A stretch of DNA of 64,000 nucleotides from Mycetocola tolaasinivorans (GCF_003667565.1 NZ_RCUX01000001.1:124001-188000), one strand, 5' to 3'; numbered from the stretch's first letter, positions 31,800 to 40,650 are shown. A program made the numbers and translations. The notes: a model not told the origin generated them from the sequence alone.

Positions 31800-32870
31800 A
31801 TGCCGCACGCCCCCGCGCGCCCGAAGGCAGGCCGCGTCACGACGCTGGCCGCCGTCGCGCTGGCCGCCGTACTCGCCATGACCGGATGCGCCACCAGCAC
31901 CGAGGCCAAGCCCGGTGGATCGGACGCCCCCGCCGCCACGACCGGTGTGGTCGTTGAGCACGCCCACGGTAAGACCACCATTCCCAAAAAGCCGGAGCGC
32001 ATCGTCGCCCTCAGCTGGATGACCCCCGACATCGTGGCCGCCCTCGGCGTCAACCCGGTCGGCGTAGAGAAGGTCTGGGGTGCGGGCGACAGCGGCTTCA
32101 CCCCGTGGCTTGAGGACTATACGAAGAAGGAGTTTGGCAAGACCCCGGAGATCATCCCCGCCGGTGATGAGGGCCCGAACTATGAGGCCATCAAGGCACT
32201 CAAGCCGGACCTCATCCTCGGCCTCTACTCGGGCATCAGCGACATCGAGTACAAGCGTCTCAGCGAGATCGCCCCGACCGTGCCCTACATCGAGGGACCC
32301 TGGAACCCGGGCACCTGGGAGAGCATGACCCGCGTTGTGGGTAAGGCCATGTGGGAGGACCAGAAGGCCGAGGAGCTGATCAAGGAAACCGAAACCCAGG
32401 TGTCGACCCTCGCCGCCGCACACCCCGAGTTCAAGGATAAGTCGTTCGTCTGGGGCCTGACCCTGAACGAGGGCGGCACCGACCTTGGCGTGTACCTCAA
32501 GTACGACGGCCGCGTGCGCATCACCGAGGCGCTCGGCTTCACCTCCACCTCGGCGATGGACTCCTTCCTGAGATCCGCCGAGGGCGACAACTGGTACACC
32601 GGCGTCAGCCTCGAAAAGCTCTACGATGTACCCGCTGACCTCTTTGTTGCCTGGGGCAGCAGCCACGCCGACGGCGTCTACACCGTCGAGAACAAGATCG
32701 TTTCGCGCTGGCAGCCCATCGCCGACGGCCACTATGTGATCTACAACGAGGATGCCGAGGCCGCGGCCATCAGCGCCCCGACCGTGCTCTCGCTCAAGTA
32801 CATCCTGCCGAAGTACGTCGACGATCTCGCCGCCGCGGTGCAGGGCAAGCCCACCAACACGGGCAAGTGA
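31800..32870 (+). CDS. Siderophore-binding lipoprotein
   Basis: 356 residues from ATG 31800 (AAGGAGAACC ahead). Lipobox AMTGC (Cys at about 25), followed by VEHAHGKTTIPKKPERIVALSWMTPDIVAALGVNPVG and ALKPDLILGLYSGISDIEYKRLSEIAPTVPYIEG, the same layout as the left-hand paralog. First gene of a complete four-gene uptake operon under the iron box. The stop overlaps the permease start. Confidence 0.93.
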   Translation: MPHAPARPKAGRVTTLAAVALAAVLAMTGCATSTEAKPGGSDAPAATTGVVVEHAHGKTTIPKKPERIVALSWMTPDIVAALGVNPVGVEKVWGAGDSGFTPWLEDYTKKEFGKTPEIIPAGDEGPNYEAIKALKPDLILGLYSGISDIEYKRLSEIAPTVPYIEGPWNPGTWESMTRVVGKAMWEDQKAEELIKETETQVSTLAAAHPEFKDKSFVWGLTLNEGGTDLGVYLKYDGRVRITEALGFTSTSAMDSFLRSAEGDNWYTGVSLEKLYDVPADLFVAWGSSHADGVYTVENKIVSRWQPIADGHYVIYNEDAEAAAISAPTVLSLKYILPKYVDDLAAAVQGKPTNTGK

Positions 32871-34018
32871 CCGCCGATGTGACCGGCGCCCGCCCGCTCC
32901 CGGAACTTCCGGGAGCGGGCGGGCGTGTGCCTGCCGCCGAGCCGGCTCAGGCACCCGCGGAATCACCCGAGCCCACACCTGAGCTTGAGCCCACACCCGC
33001 ACCCGAGCACGCCCCGCGCCACACCGGGCTCAAGGTTCTGGGGCTGTGTGTGGCGGCCGGCATCCTGGTGTGTGCGGTGATCGCCTCCCTCGCGGTCGGC
33101 AACCGGGCGATCGATCCGGCCACCGTGCTCGCGGCCATCACCGCCTACGATGACGCGAATCCGCTGCACCTGATGGTGCAGCAGCTGCGCCTGCCGCGCA
33201 CCATTCTCGCGGTCTTTATCGGGGCCGCACTCGCGGTCTGTGGCGCGCTGATTCAGGCGTTTACCCGCAATCCGCTGGCCGACCCCGGGATCCTCGGGGT
33301 CAACGCCGGGGCATCCTTTGCGGTGACCTTCGCGGTGGGCGTGCTGGGGCTCACAACCCCCGGATCCTACGTCCCCTTCGCCCTCGGCGGAGCGTTCGTG
33401 CTCACGGTGCTCGTGTACGCACTCGGGTCGTTTGGCAGTTCGGGAGCGACGCCGATGAAGCTCACCCTGGCCGGGGTGGCGCTCGGTGCCGCATTCACCG
33501 GTTTCACCACCGCGATCGTGCTGCAAAACCGCAATGCGCTGGACGTCACCCGCTTCTGGGGTGTGGGGTCGGTGGGCGGCCGCACGATGGATCAGCTCGT
33601 CTGGGTTATCCCGCTGATCGTCGGAGGGCTGGTAATCGCGATGGTGTGCGCCCGCTCGCTCAACGCGCTGGCCCTCGGGGATGACCTTGCGCAGTCGCTT
33701 GGCGCCCGCATCCGGACAACCCGCATCCTGGTGATCATCGCCGTGACGCTGCTCGCCGGTACCGCCGTGGCGGCGGCGGGGCCCATCGGTTTTGTGGGCA
33801 TCATGATCCCGCACATGGTGCGGTGGTTCACCGGGCCGGATCAGCGCTGGGTCATCTCGTACTCGATCCTGATCGGCCCCATTTTTCTCCTTCTTGCAGA
33901 CATCCTGGGCCGCGTCGTGCTGCCCAACGGTGAGCTGCGGGTGGGCATCGTTACGGGTCTGCTGGGTGCGCCGGTCCTCATCGCACTCGTGCGCCGAAAG
34001 CAGGTGAGTGGGCTGTGA
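32867..34018 (+). CDS. Iron-siderophore ABC permease (first subunit)
   Basis: 383 residues from GTG 32867 (GTGA overlap). A 50-residue Pro/Glu-rich cytoplasmic start with P-T-P-E-L-E-P repeats, then FecCD segments RLPRTILAVFIGAALAVCGA, FTRNPLADPGILGVNAGASF and GPIGFVGIMIPHMVRWFTGPD. Partner of the next permease; paralog of 27618-28715. Confidence 0.93.
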   Translation: MTADVTGARPLPELPGAGGRVPAAEPAQAPAESPEPTPELEPTPAPEHAPRHTGLKVLGLCVAAGILVCAVIASLAVGNRAIDPATVLAAITAYDDANPLHLMVQQLRLPRTILAVFIGAALAVCGALIQAFTRNPLADPGILGVNAGASFAVTFAVGVLGLTTPGSYVPFALGGAFVLTVLVYALGSFGSSGATPMKLTLAGVALGAAFTGFTTAIVLQNRNALDVTRFWGVGSVGGRTMDQLVWVIPLIVGGLVIAMVCARSLNALALGDDLAQSLGARIRTTRILVIIAVTLLAGTAVAAAGPIGFVGIMIPHMVRWFTGPDQRWVISYSILIGPIFLLLADILGRVVLPNGELRVGIVTGLLGAPVLIALVRRKQVSGL

Positions 34019-35100
34019 GCGTTGACAATAATCTGCCGGTGGCATCGCGTGAGCTTCCCCCGGTGGAGTTTGGTCGGCGGCACGTTTTCTGGGAAAACCG
34101 TCGCATCGCCTGGCGCATTCCGGTGCGCTCCCTGGTGGTCTCGGCCGTGCTGCTGGTCGTGATCATCGCCGGTGGCCTATACTCGATGACCATCGGTGCC
34201 TATGGGATCTCGTTTGGCGCGGTGATGGACGCGATCGTCAACCCCGCCGCCGATCCGGACATCCGCCAGGTGGTTTTTGAGTGGCGTCTGCCGCGCGTGC
34301 TGTTTGCGGTACTCTGCGGTGCCGCCCTTGCACTGTCGGGCGGTATCTTCCAGTCCCTGACCCGCAACCCGCTGGGCTCGCCGGACATCATCGGTTTTGG
34401 TATCGGCGCGCAGTTCGGGGTGACCCTGCTGATGCTGGTGTTCAACCTCAACACCTACGCGTTCAAGGCCGTGGGGGCGCTCGTGGGCGGTCTGCTCACC
34501 GCGCTGCTGGTGTACTTCCTCGCGAATAAACACGTAATGTCGTCGTTCCGGCTGATCATCGTGGGCATCGGAGTCTCAGCGGGCCTTGGCTCGCTGACCT
34601 CGTGGATACTCATCACCGTGAGCGTGGAAAAGGCCATGATGGCCGCCACCTGGGGTGCCGGATCGCTGGCCTCGCTCGGGTTTGATCAGCTGATTCCCGC
34701 GGCCATCGTGTTTGTGCTCGTGGTCTGCGTGGCGCTCCCGCTGAATCGCACCCTGCCGGTGCTGGAGATGGGGGATGACGCGGCCACCGCGCTCGGCATC
34801 CATCCCGCCCGCACCCGCTTCTCGGCGATGGTGATCGGCGTCGCCCTGGTGGCACTCGTCACGGCCGCGGCCGGCCCGATCTCGTTCATTGCGCTGGCTG
34901 CCCCGCAGATCGCCCAGCGTCTCATCCGCTCAAACACCCCGATGGGCACCCTGCCCGTGATGCTCACCGGTGCCGCTCTCGTGGTGGTCTCGGATGGCGC
35001 CGCGCAGCTCCTGGAGGTGCCCGTGGGCGTCGTCACCGTCTCGGTGGGCGGCCTCTACCTGGCCTGGCTGCTTGCCCGGCAATACTCGCGCCGCGCGTGA
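34015..35100 (+). CDS. Iron-siderophore ABC permease (second subunit)
   Basis: 361 residues from GTG 34015, overlapping the previous stop by 4 bases. Conserved SGGIFQSLTRNPLGSPDIIGFGIGA and GPISFIALAAPQIAQRLIRS. Together with the first subunit it forms the membrane channel; related to 26587-27621 by the same motifs. Confidence 0.93.
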   Translation: MSVDNNLPVASRELPPVEFGRRHVFWENRRIAWRIPVRSLVVSAVLLVVIIAGGLYSMTIGAYGISFGAVMDAIVNPAADPDIRQVVFEWRLPRVLFAVLCGAALALSGGIFQSLTRNPLGSPDIIGFGIGAQFGVTLLMLVFNLNTYAFKAVGALVGGLLTALLVYFLANKHVMSSFRLIIVGIGVSAGLGSLTSWILITVSVEKAMMAATWGAGSLASLGFDQLIPAAIVFVLVVCVALPLNRTLPVLEMGDDAATALGIHPARTRFSAMVIGVALVALVTAAAGPISFIALAAPQIAQRLIRSNTPMGTLPVMLTGAALVVVSDGAAQLLEVPVGVVTVSVGGLYLAWLLARQYSRRA

Positions 35101-35111
35101 AAGGAACACTC

Positions 35112-35918
35112 ATGACCGCCTCGCTACAGGCCCGCGATATCACGCTGGGCTACGGGGATACCCCGATCATCTCCGAGCTGTCGCTCGAGGTACCGGACAA
35201 CTCGTTTACCATCATCATCGGCCCGAACGCCTGCGGGAAGTCCACGCTGCTGCGCGGGTTTGCACGGCTGCTCAAACCAAGCACCGGATCGGTCCTGCTG
35301 GATGGTGCCGAGCTGCGCTCGCTCAAGCCGAAGGAGGCGGCGCGAAAGCTGGGCCTCCTGCCGCAGTCTTCGCTCTCGCCGGACGGCATCACCGTGGCCG
35401 ACCTGGTGGGCCGGGGCCGCTTCCCGCACCAGAACGCGATGCGCACCTGGAGCCGCGAGGATGAGCGCGCGGTGGCCGAGGCAATGGATGTCACCGGTAC
35501 CACCGAGCTTTCGCGCCGCCTGGTGGATGAGCTCTCCGGTGGGCAACGGCAGCGCGTATGGGTCGCGATGGCGCTCGCCCAGCAGACCGGCCACCTGCTG
35601 CTGGATGAGCCCACGACCTTCCTCGATATCGCGCATCAGATCGACCTCATGGAGCTCTTCGCCGAGCTGCATCGGGAGGGCACCACCCTGGTCGCGGTGC
35701 TCCATGATCTCAACCATGCGGCACGCTACGCCACCCACCTCGTCGCGATGCGGGACGGCGCAATCGTGGCGCAGGGGGATCCGCGCGAGATCATCACCGC
35801 CGAACTCGTGGAGGCGGTCTACGACCTGCCCTGCAGCGTGATCACCGACCCGATCTCGGGCACCCCGCTCGTACTGCCCCTCGGTGGCCGCCGCTCCTGG
35901 CAGCGCGCCGCGCGCTGA
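35112..35918 (+). CDS. Siderophore ABC transporter ATP-binding protein
   Basis: 268 residues from ATG 35112 with AAAGGAA just upstream. Walker A GPNACGKST, Q-loop LPQSSLSPDG, ABC signature LSGGQRQRVW, Walker B LLLDEPTTFLD and switch VLHDLNHAARYATH. Energises the two permeases next door. As the left-hand operon has no ATPase, this subunit may power both transporters. Confidence 0.94.
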   Translation: MTASLQARDITLGYGDTPIISELSLEVPDNSFTIIIGPNACGKSTLLRGFARLLKPSTGSVLLDGAELRSLKPKEAARKLGLLPQSSLSPDGITVADLVGRGRFPHQNAMRTWSREDERAVAEAMDVTGTTELSRRLVDELSGGQRQRVWVAMALAQQTGHLLLDEPTTFLDIAHQIDLMELFAELHREGTTLVAVLHDLNHAARYATHLVAMRDGAIVAQGDPREIITAELVEAVYDLPCSVITDPISGTPLVLPLGGRRSWQRAAR

Positions 35919-35959
35919 ACCACAGTGGAGCCGGGGGAGGAGGGTAGGGTGGAGGCGTC

Positions 35960-36382
35960 ATGGACCTCGAGATTTCCCGATCGCTCACCATTCCGGCCGC
36001 CGAGCTGGAGTGGAGCTTTTCGCGCTCTTCGGGGCCCGGTGGTCAGCACGTGAACACCTCGGATTCGCAGGCGCAGCTGCGCTGGAACGTCGCCGAGTCG
36101 CGCGTGCTGACCGAGGATCAGCGCGAGCGGCTGCTAGAGCGGCTGTCGGGCCTCCTGAATGACGGCGTGATCCAGATCACCGCGTCCGAGCAGCGCTCCC
36201 AGCTCCGTAACCGCGAGCGCGCGCTGGTGAAGCTCGGCGAGCGGGTCCGCACCGCGCTGCGCCCGGATGGCCCGCGTCGTCGAGCCACCCGGCCCACCCG
36301 TGGTTCTCAGCAGCGCCGGCTGCAGGCCAAGGGGCAGCGCTCGCAAACGAAGCAGAACCGTCGTCGGCCCGCGGCCGATTAG
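35960..36382 (+). CDS. arfB: Peptidyl-tRNA hydrolase / ribosome-rescue factor ArfB
   Basis: 140 residues. GGQ catalytic loop SSGPGGQHVNTSDS (GGQ at 27-29), then the release-factor-like domain and a basic, flexible tail rich in Arg, Gln and Lys that enters the empty mRNA channel of stalled ribosomes. It frees peptides from ribosomes stuck without a stop codon. Start ATG 35960 has only a weak ribosome site (GGAGG further up). An RtcB-type ligase gene follows after 112 bases. Confidence 0.92.
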   Translation: MDLEISRSLTIPAAELEWSFSRSSGPGGQHVNTSDSQAQLRWNVAESRVLTEDQRERLLERLSGLLNDGVIQITASEQRSQLRNRERALVKLGERVRTALRPDGPRRRATRPTRGSQQRRLQAKGQRSQTKQNRRRPAAD

Positions 36383-36398
36383 CGCACAGAAAAAGCTG

Positions 36399-36426
36399 TT
36401 GCACCCGGCAGTTTTCCCCGTATACT
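36399..36426 (+). promoter_or_regulatory. Promoter of the RtcB gene
   Basis: -35 TTGCAC (36399-36404), a 16-base spacer and -10 TATACT (36421-36426), a near-consensus sigma-A promoter. The transcript would carry a leader of about 60 bases with two small stems (CCCAT/ATGGG and CGCC/GGCG), so the ligase can be expressed apart from arfB. Confidence 0.6.
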
Positions 36427-36494
36427 GACCGGTTGCCCATTTTCAGATGATGGGTCCTTCCGCCGAGTAGGCGACCATGTGAAGGGAAAACGGC

Positions 36495-37664
36495 ATGGAG
36501 AGAATCTCGAAGACGCTCATGAGCTGGGCGTCGATTTTGGAACCCAAGACGCGTGAACAGGCGGAGACCGCCTCCCGTCTGCCGTTTATCCATCCCCACA
36601 TTGCCCTGATGCCCGATGCCCACCTTGGGATGGGGGCCACCGTGGGCAGCGTGCTGCCCACCCGCGACGCCATCATTCCGGCGGCCGTGGGTGTCGACAT
36701 CGGGTGTGGCATGATCGCGGTGCGCACCCAGTTCACCGCGGAGTCCATCGCGCACCTGGACCGCGCGGCGCTGCGCACCGAGATCGAGGCCGCGGTACCG
36801 CTGTCTGCCGGGCAGTACAACACCGCGGAAACCGCGACCGCGACCATACGGAACGACCGGCTGAGCGCGGCCGCCGAAAGAGCGGGATTTGACCCCGCCA
36901 CCTATGCCCCCAATTGGCGGCTGCAGCTGGGTTCGCTCGGTTCCGGGAACCACTTCATCGAGGTGTCCCTCGACGAGGAGGATCGCGTGTGGCTGTTCCT
37001 GCACTCCGGCTCGCGCGGGGTGGGCAACCGGATCGCGCAGCATCACATTCGGGTGGCGCAGGATCTCGCCGCACTCTGGTGGATCCCGCTGCCCGATCCC
37101 GCACTCGCCTACCTGCCTCAGGGCACCGAGCAGTTCACCCGGTACATCACCGAACTGCACTGGGCTCAGGACTTCGCCCTCGCCAACCGCGAGGAGATGA
37201 TGGACCGCGTGGTGTCGCGGTTCGAGGCCTGGACGGGGGAGAGCGTCACCGAGTACGAGCGCATCAACTGCCACCACAACTACACCGCCCGTGAAAATCA
37301 CTTCGGGAAGGAGGTCTGGGTGTCGCGAAAGGGGGCGATCAACGCAGAAAAGGGCGTGCTGGGGCTCATTCCGGGCTCGATGGGCACGCGCTCCTACGTG
37401 GTCGAGGGCCTCGGTAACCCGGTAGCGCTGAAGTCCTCACCGCACGGTGCCGGGCGCGAGTACTCGCGCAGCGCCGCGCGGAGGGCATTCACGCGGGAGC
37501 AGCTGCGGGAGGCGATGGCGGGGATTGAGTACCGAGACACCGAGGCCTTCATCGACGAGATTCCCGCGGCGTACAAGGACATTGACGTCGTCATGGCGGA
37601 CTCCGCCGAGCTCGTCACGGTGCTGCACACGCTGCGCCAGATCGTTAATGTCAAGGGGGATTAG
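36495..37664 (+). CDS. rtcB: RtcB-family RNA ligase
   Basis: 389 residues from ATG 36495 (GAAGGG upstream). It seals RNA 2',3'-cyclic-phosphate ends to 5'-OH ends with GTP and Mn. Key residues are present: Cys71 in GVDIGCGM, SLGSGNHF (Asn152, His153), HHNYT, and the guanylylated His317 in HGAGREYSR. At 389 residues it belongs to a short subtype. Its neighbour ArfB is a ribosome-rescue factor, suggesting a role in repairing cleaved RNA of the translation machinery. Confidence 0.92.
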   Translation: MERISKTLMSWASILEPKTREQAETASRLPFIHPHIALMPDAHLGMGATVGSVLPTRDAIIPAAVGVDIGCGMIAVRTQFTAESIAHLDRAALRTEIEAAVPLSAGQYNTAETATATIRNDRLSAAAERAGFDPATYAPNWRLQLGSLGSGNHFIEVSLDEEDRVWLFLHSGSRGVGNRIAQHHIRVAQDLAALWWIPLPDPALAYLPQGTEQFTRYITELHWAQDFALANREEMMDRVVSRFEAWTGESVTEYERINCHHNYTARENHFGKEVWVSRKGAINAEKGVLGLIPGSMGTRSYVVEGLGNPVALKSSPHGAGREYSRSAARRAFTREQLREAMAGIEYRDTEAFIDEIPAAYKDIDVVMADSAELVTVLHTLRQIVNVKGD

Positions 37665-37669
37665 CCGCG

Positions 37670-37712
37670 CACATGCTTCGGCGCACGCAAAACGTGTGCG
37701 CCGAAGCATGTG
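37670..37712 (+). terminator. Strong hairpin after rtcB
   Basis: Perfect 17-bp stem CACATGCTTCGGCGCAC / GTGCGCCGAAGCATGTG with a 9-base loop, 5 bases after the stop. Confidence 0.8.
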
Positions 37713-37834
37713 ACTCTGCTGTGCATACCCACCGGCGTATACCCGAGCGCATACACTGAAGACAGCAATCGGCAACCGCCCTTCGCTTCATTGCAGCCCG
37801 GCCCCCTGAGCACGCGCTGCTAGCCAGAAGAACG

Positions 37835-38971
37835 GTGCCGATCATGGAATCGACGTACGCCGAACCCACCTCCACCCTTGGCCCGGTGCGCCGCACCACG
37901 GCCCGGACGAGTGACTTCCCGCCGATCGCGCAGGCCTATAAGCAGGTTTCCGCCGAGGTCCGCGCCGCCGGCCTGCTGCGCCGGGCACCGCTGTTTTACG
38001 CGCTCGTGGGCGCGGGCCTGGTGCTCGCGTTCGGAGCGGCCATTGCCGGGTCAATACTGATCGGCCACTCCTGGTTCCAGCTGCTGATCGCCGCCGCATT
38101 CGGCATCCTGTTTACCCAGGTTGCCTTCCTTGCACACGAGGCCGCGCACCGCCAGATCCTGGCCTCCGGCCCGGCGAACGACCGCCTCGCCCGGGTTCTG
38201 ACCTCGGTCGTGGGCATGAGTTATTCCTGGTGGGATTCAAAGCACAGCCGGCACCACGCCAACCCCAACAAGGTGGGCAAGGATCCAGACATCGAGCTCG
38301 ACACCATCTCCTTCATTGAGGAGGATGCCGCCACCGCACGCGGTCTGCGCCGATTCATCACCCAGCGTCAGGGCTGGCTCTTCTTCCCACTGCTCACCCT
38401 CGAGGGCCTGAACCTCCACTACCTTGGTTTCAAGCACCTCGCGAGCCCCGGCAAGGTCCGCGGCCGCTGGATCGAGCTCGGCATGATTTCCGCTCGCTTC
38501 GCCCTGGTGCTCACCCCGATGTTCCTCTTCCTGCCGCTCGGCATGGCCTTCGCCTTCTTCGGCGTGATGATGGCTGTATTCGGGGTGTACATGGGTGCCT
38601 CGTTTGCGCCGAACCACAAGGGCATGCCGATCATCGATCCCGCCGCCCGCCTCGACTTCTTCTCCAAGCAGGTGCGCACCTCCCGGAACATTCACGGTGG
38701 TGCCTGGGTGGCCTGGTTCATGGGCGGACTCAACTACCAGGTCGAGCACCACCTGTTCCCGAGCATGGCACGCCCGCACCTCGCCGCGACCCGGAAGATC
38801 GTGATGGAACACTGCAAGACCCTGGACGTGCCCTACACCGAGACGTCGATCCTGCGCTCCTACGCGATCGTGATCGCCTACCTCAACCGCGTGGGCCTCG
38901 CCGCGCGCGACCCCTTCGACTGCCCGGCGGCCGCGCAGATGCGCCGCGGGGGAGGCCAGCTGAGCGCATAG
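37835..38971 (+). CDS. Membrane fatty-acid desaturase
   Basis: 378 residues from GTG 37835; ATG 37844 is a near alternative. Three His boxes bind the di-iron centre: HEAAH (101-105), HSRHH (137-141) and QVEHH near residue 313. Four membrane segments surround them. It introduces a double bond into an acyl chain of membrane lipids, using oxygen and electrons from ferredoxin. Own terminator on each side, so it is monocistronic. Such genes often respond to cold. Confidence 0.92.
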   Translation: MPIMESTYAEPTSTLGPVRRTTARTSDFPPIAQAYKQVSAEVRAAGLLRRAPLFYALVGAGLVLAFGAAIAGSILIGHSWFQLLIAAAFGILFTQVAFLAHEAAHRQILASGPANDRLARVLTSVVGMSYSWWDSKHSRHHANPNKVGKDPDIELDTISFIEEDAATARGLRRFITQRQGWLFFPLLTLEGLNLHYLGFKHLASPGKVRGRWIELGMISARFALVLTPMFLFLPLGMAFAFFGVMMAVFGVYMGASFAPNHKGMPIIDPAARLDFFSKQVRTSRNIHGGAWVAWFMGGLNYQVEHHLFPSMARPHLAATRKIVMEHCKTLDVPYTETSILRSYAIVIAYLNRVGLAARDPFDCPAAAQMRRGGGQLSA

Positions 38972-38986
38972 CTCCGATCTGCACGG

Positions 38987-39016
38987 GGCTCCGGATTCTC
39001 AGAATCCGGAGCCTTT
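38987..39016 (+). terminator. Terminator after the desaturase
   Basis: GGCTCCGGATTCT and its complement nearly touch (effective stem of about 11 bp with a tight loop), followed by TTT. Confidence 0.8.
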
Positions 39017-39067
39017 GGTGTGTGCGCGCTCGGACGTAACCTGGCGTTACCGCGTGTGACGGCGGGG

Positions 39068-39096
39068 TTGTGCCATCCGGGGCGCCGATCTACGCT
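39068..39096 (+). promoter_or_regulatory. Promoter ahead of the thioredoxin operon
   Basis: -35 TTGTGC (39068-39073), a 17-base spacer and -10 TACGCT (39091-39096). Predicted start at about 39103, exactly the A of an ATG that opens a 22-codon frame. Confidence 0.5.
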
Positions 39097-39102
39097 CGCA
39101 CC

Positions 39103-39171
39103 ATGAGTACCCCGCCCGCCCCCGCCGCACCCGCACGATTCGCGGGTGCCGATTTGGCGGCACGCGCATGA
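39103..39171 (+). CDS. Leader peptide coupled to the thioredoxin gene
   Basis: Short frame of 22 codons (MSTPPAPAAPARFAGADLAA...), apparently leaderless, whose TGA overlaps the ATG of the thioredoxin gene (ATGA). The thioredoxin gene has no ribosome site of its own, so this frame could deliver ribosomes to it. Unproven. Confidence 0.4.
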   Translation: MSTPPAPAAPARFAGADLAARA

Positions 39172-39608
39172 GCCCGCTGATCGCCCTGGCGTTCCTCGGT
39201 GGGCTGCTGCTCGTCTCGGTACTTATCATTCTGCTGCTGCGTGCCCGAAATGGCCGGGTCAGTCGCCCCGCGTCGGATGACCGGATTGAACCCGGGGTTC
39301 TCGGGGTGTCCGTGCTGGGGGAGCGCGCTACGATCGTCCAGTTCAGCACCGAGGTGTGCGCACGCTGCCCGGGCACCCGGCGCGTACTCTCCGCCCTCGT
39401 CGATACCCGCGAGGACGTGGATTTCGTGCACGTGGACGTGACCCATCAGCCCGTGCTCGCGAGCCGCTTCAACCTGCTGCAAACCCCGACCGTGCTGCTG
39501 CTGGATGCGCGCGGAAACGCAACTGCCCGGCTCTCCGGTGTTATTGCACGCGATACCGTCGTGACCGAGTTGGACGCCATCCTGGAGGGCTCGCATGCCC
39601 GCGGGTGA
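39168..39608 (+). CDS. Membrane-anchored thioredoxin-like protein
   Basis: 146 residues. N-terminal membrane anchor (about 3-24), then a thioredoxin fold with FSTEVCARCPGTRRVL (Cys-Ala-Arg-Cys pair) and the cis-Pro in FNLLQTPTVLLLD. The anchor orientation decides whether it works outside or inside; basic residues follow the helix, which would favour the domain in the cytoplasm. Co-operonic with a DUF4395 membrane protein, with which such thioredoxins are often paired. Confidence 0.85.
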   Translation: MSPLIALAFLGGLLLVSVLIILLLRARNGRVSRPASDDRIEPGVLGVSVLGERATIVQFSTEVCARCPGTRRVLSALVDTREDVDFVHVDVTHQPVLASRFNLLQTPTVLLLDARGNATARLSGVIARDTVVTELDAILEGSHARG

Positions 39609-40239
39609 GCCCTTTCTTTCCCCGGCGCTGGACGCCTGCGCCGGGTTGGTCCACGAACTGAACCGCACCCCGAACCCGAAACGTACCCCGGAGGCCACCG
39701 TGTCCGCAGCTGAAACCCCCGTCCGTCCCGGCCCGCCGCCCGGAAAGGTAGACCCCCGTGCCCCGCGGGTGGGCGCCGCCATCACCTCGGTGCTGCTCGT
39801 CCTCGGTGTCTTCTTTGCGATCATCGGCACCTCGACCGGTGGAAACCTCGGCGGTCTCTCGATCAGTGCCCGGATCGCCGATCCCGGCTTCCTGATCCAG
39901 CTCCTGGTAGCCGTGCTGTTTGCCTGGTCGCTGATCGCGCCGGCATCGCAGCCCCTCACCGTCATCTTCCGTCGCCTGGTGCGTCCGCGCCTGTCGGCCC
40001 CCACCGAGTGGGAGGATGCCCGCCCGCCGCGCTTCGCCCAGGGGGTGGGCCTCACCGTGGTGGGGATCGGCCTCGTCCTGCACCTGATCGGGGTGCCCTG
40101 GGCGCTCGTCATCGCCGGATCGGCCGCGTTCATCGCCGCGTTCCTCAACGCCGCCGTCGGCTTCTGCCTCGGCTGCGAAATCTACCTGCTGCTCGTGCGT
40201 GCGGGGCTGATCGGTCGCGGTACTCGCGCGACGGCGTAG
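39595..40239 (+). CDS. DUF4395 family membrane protein
   Basis: 214 residues with four membrane segments. The GFCLGCEIYLLL motif near the C-terminus contains the CxxC pair that marks DUF4395 proteins, thought to exchange electrons or thiols with a neighbouring thioredoxin or rhodanese. The start at 39595 overlaps the thioredoxin gene by 14 bases; the GTG near 39700 (VSAAETPV) is a plausible later start since residues 1-35 look poorly conserved. Confidence 0.8.
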   Translation: MPAGEPFLSPALDACAGLVHELNRTPNPKRTPEATVSAAETPVRPGPPPGKVDPRAPRVGAAITSVLLVLGVFFAIIGTSTGGNLGGLSISARIADPGFLIQLLVAVLFAWSLIAPASQPLTVIFRRLVRPRLSAPTEWEDARPPRFAQGVGLTVVGIGLVLHLIGVPWALVIAGSAAFIAAFLNAAVGFCLGCEIYLLLVRAGLIGRGTRATA

Positions 40240-40254
40240 GGTACCCCGTATGCT

Positions 40255-40635
40255 GTGGGCATGGACGACGCCCCACTCGCAATCCGAATCATCCTTGCCG
40301 CAATCCTCATCGTTGGCGGAATCATCATGGTCTGGATTGCCAGCGCGGCCGCATCCGGAAGGATCGGACGAAACTCGTCTGCGGGCATTCGTATTCCGGA
40401 AACCCTGGCGAGTGATGCGGCATGGAGCGCCGGCCATGTTCGGGCGCGCGCCCTCTCCGTCACCGGTGGTGTGCTGACAATCATCGGCGGGATAGCCTGT
40501 CTGTTTCCGCTCGGAAGCACGGGTCTCGGCTGTGTGGTGCTCGCGGTGGTTGTTGCCGTGTTGATCGTCATGATGATGGCGGCGCGGGTGGCGCGGGTCG
40601 CGGCCCGCGCGGCCGACACGGAGCGTCCGTCGTAG
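40255..40635 (+). CDS. SdpI/YhfL-like membrane protein
   Basis: 126 residues. Segment one at about 10-32, then GRIGRNSSAGIRIPETLASDAAWSAGHVRA, the hallmark loop of the SdpI immunity family, and two further segments. In Bacillus, SdpI protects against the SdpC toxin; distant relatives like this one are common without known partner. No toxin gene is nearby. GTG 40255 or ATG 40261 may be the start. Confidence 0.8.
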   Translation: MGMDDAPLAIRIILAAILIVGGIIMVWIASAAASGRIGRNSSAGIRIPETLASDAAWSAGHVRARALSVTGGVLTIIGGIACLFPLGSTGLGCVVLAVVVAVLIVMMMAARVARVAARAADTERPS

Positions 40636-40650
40636 ACAGGGCCGGCACCT

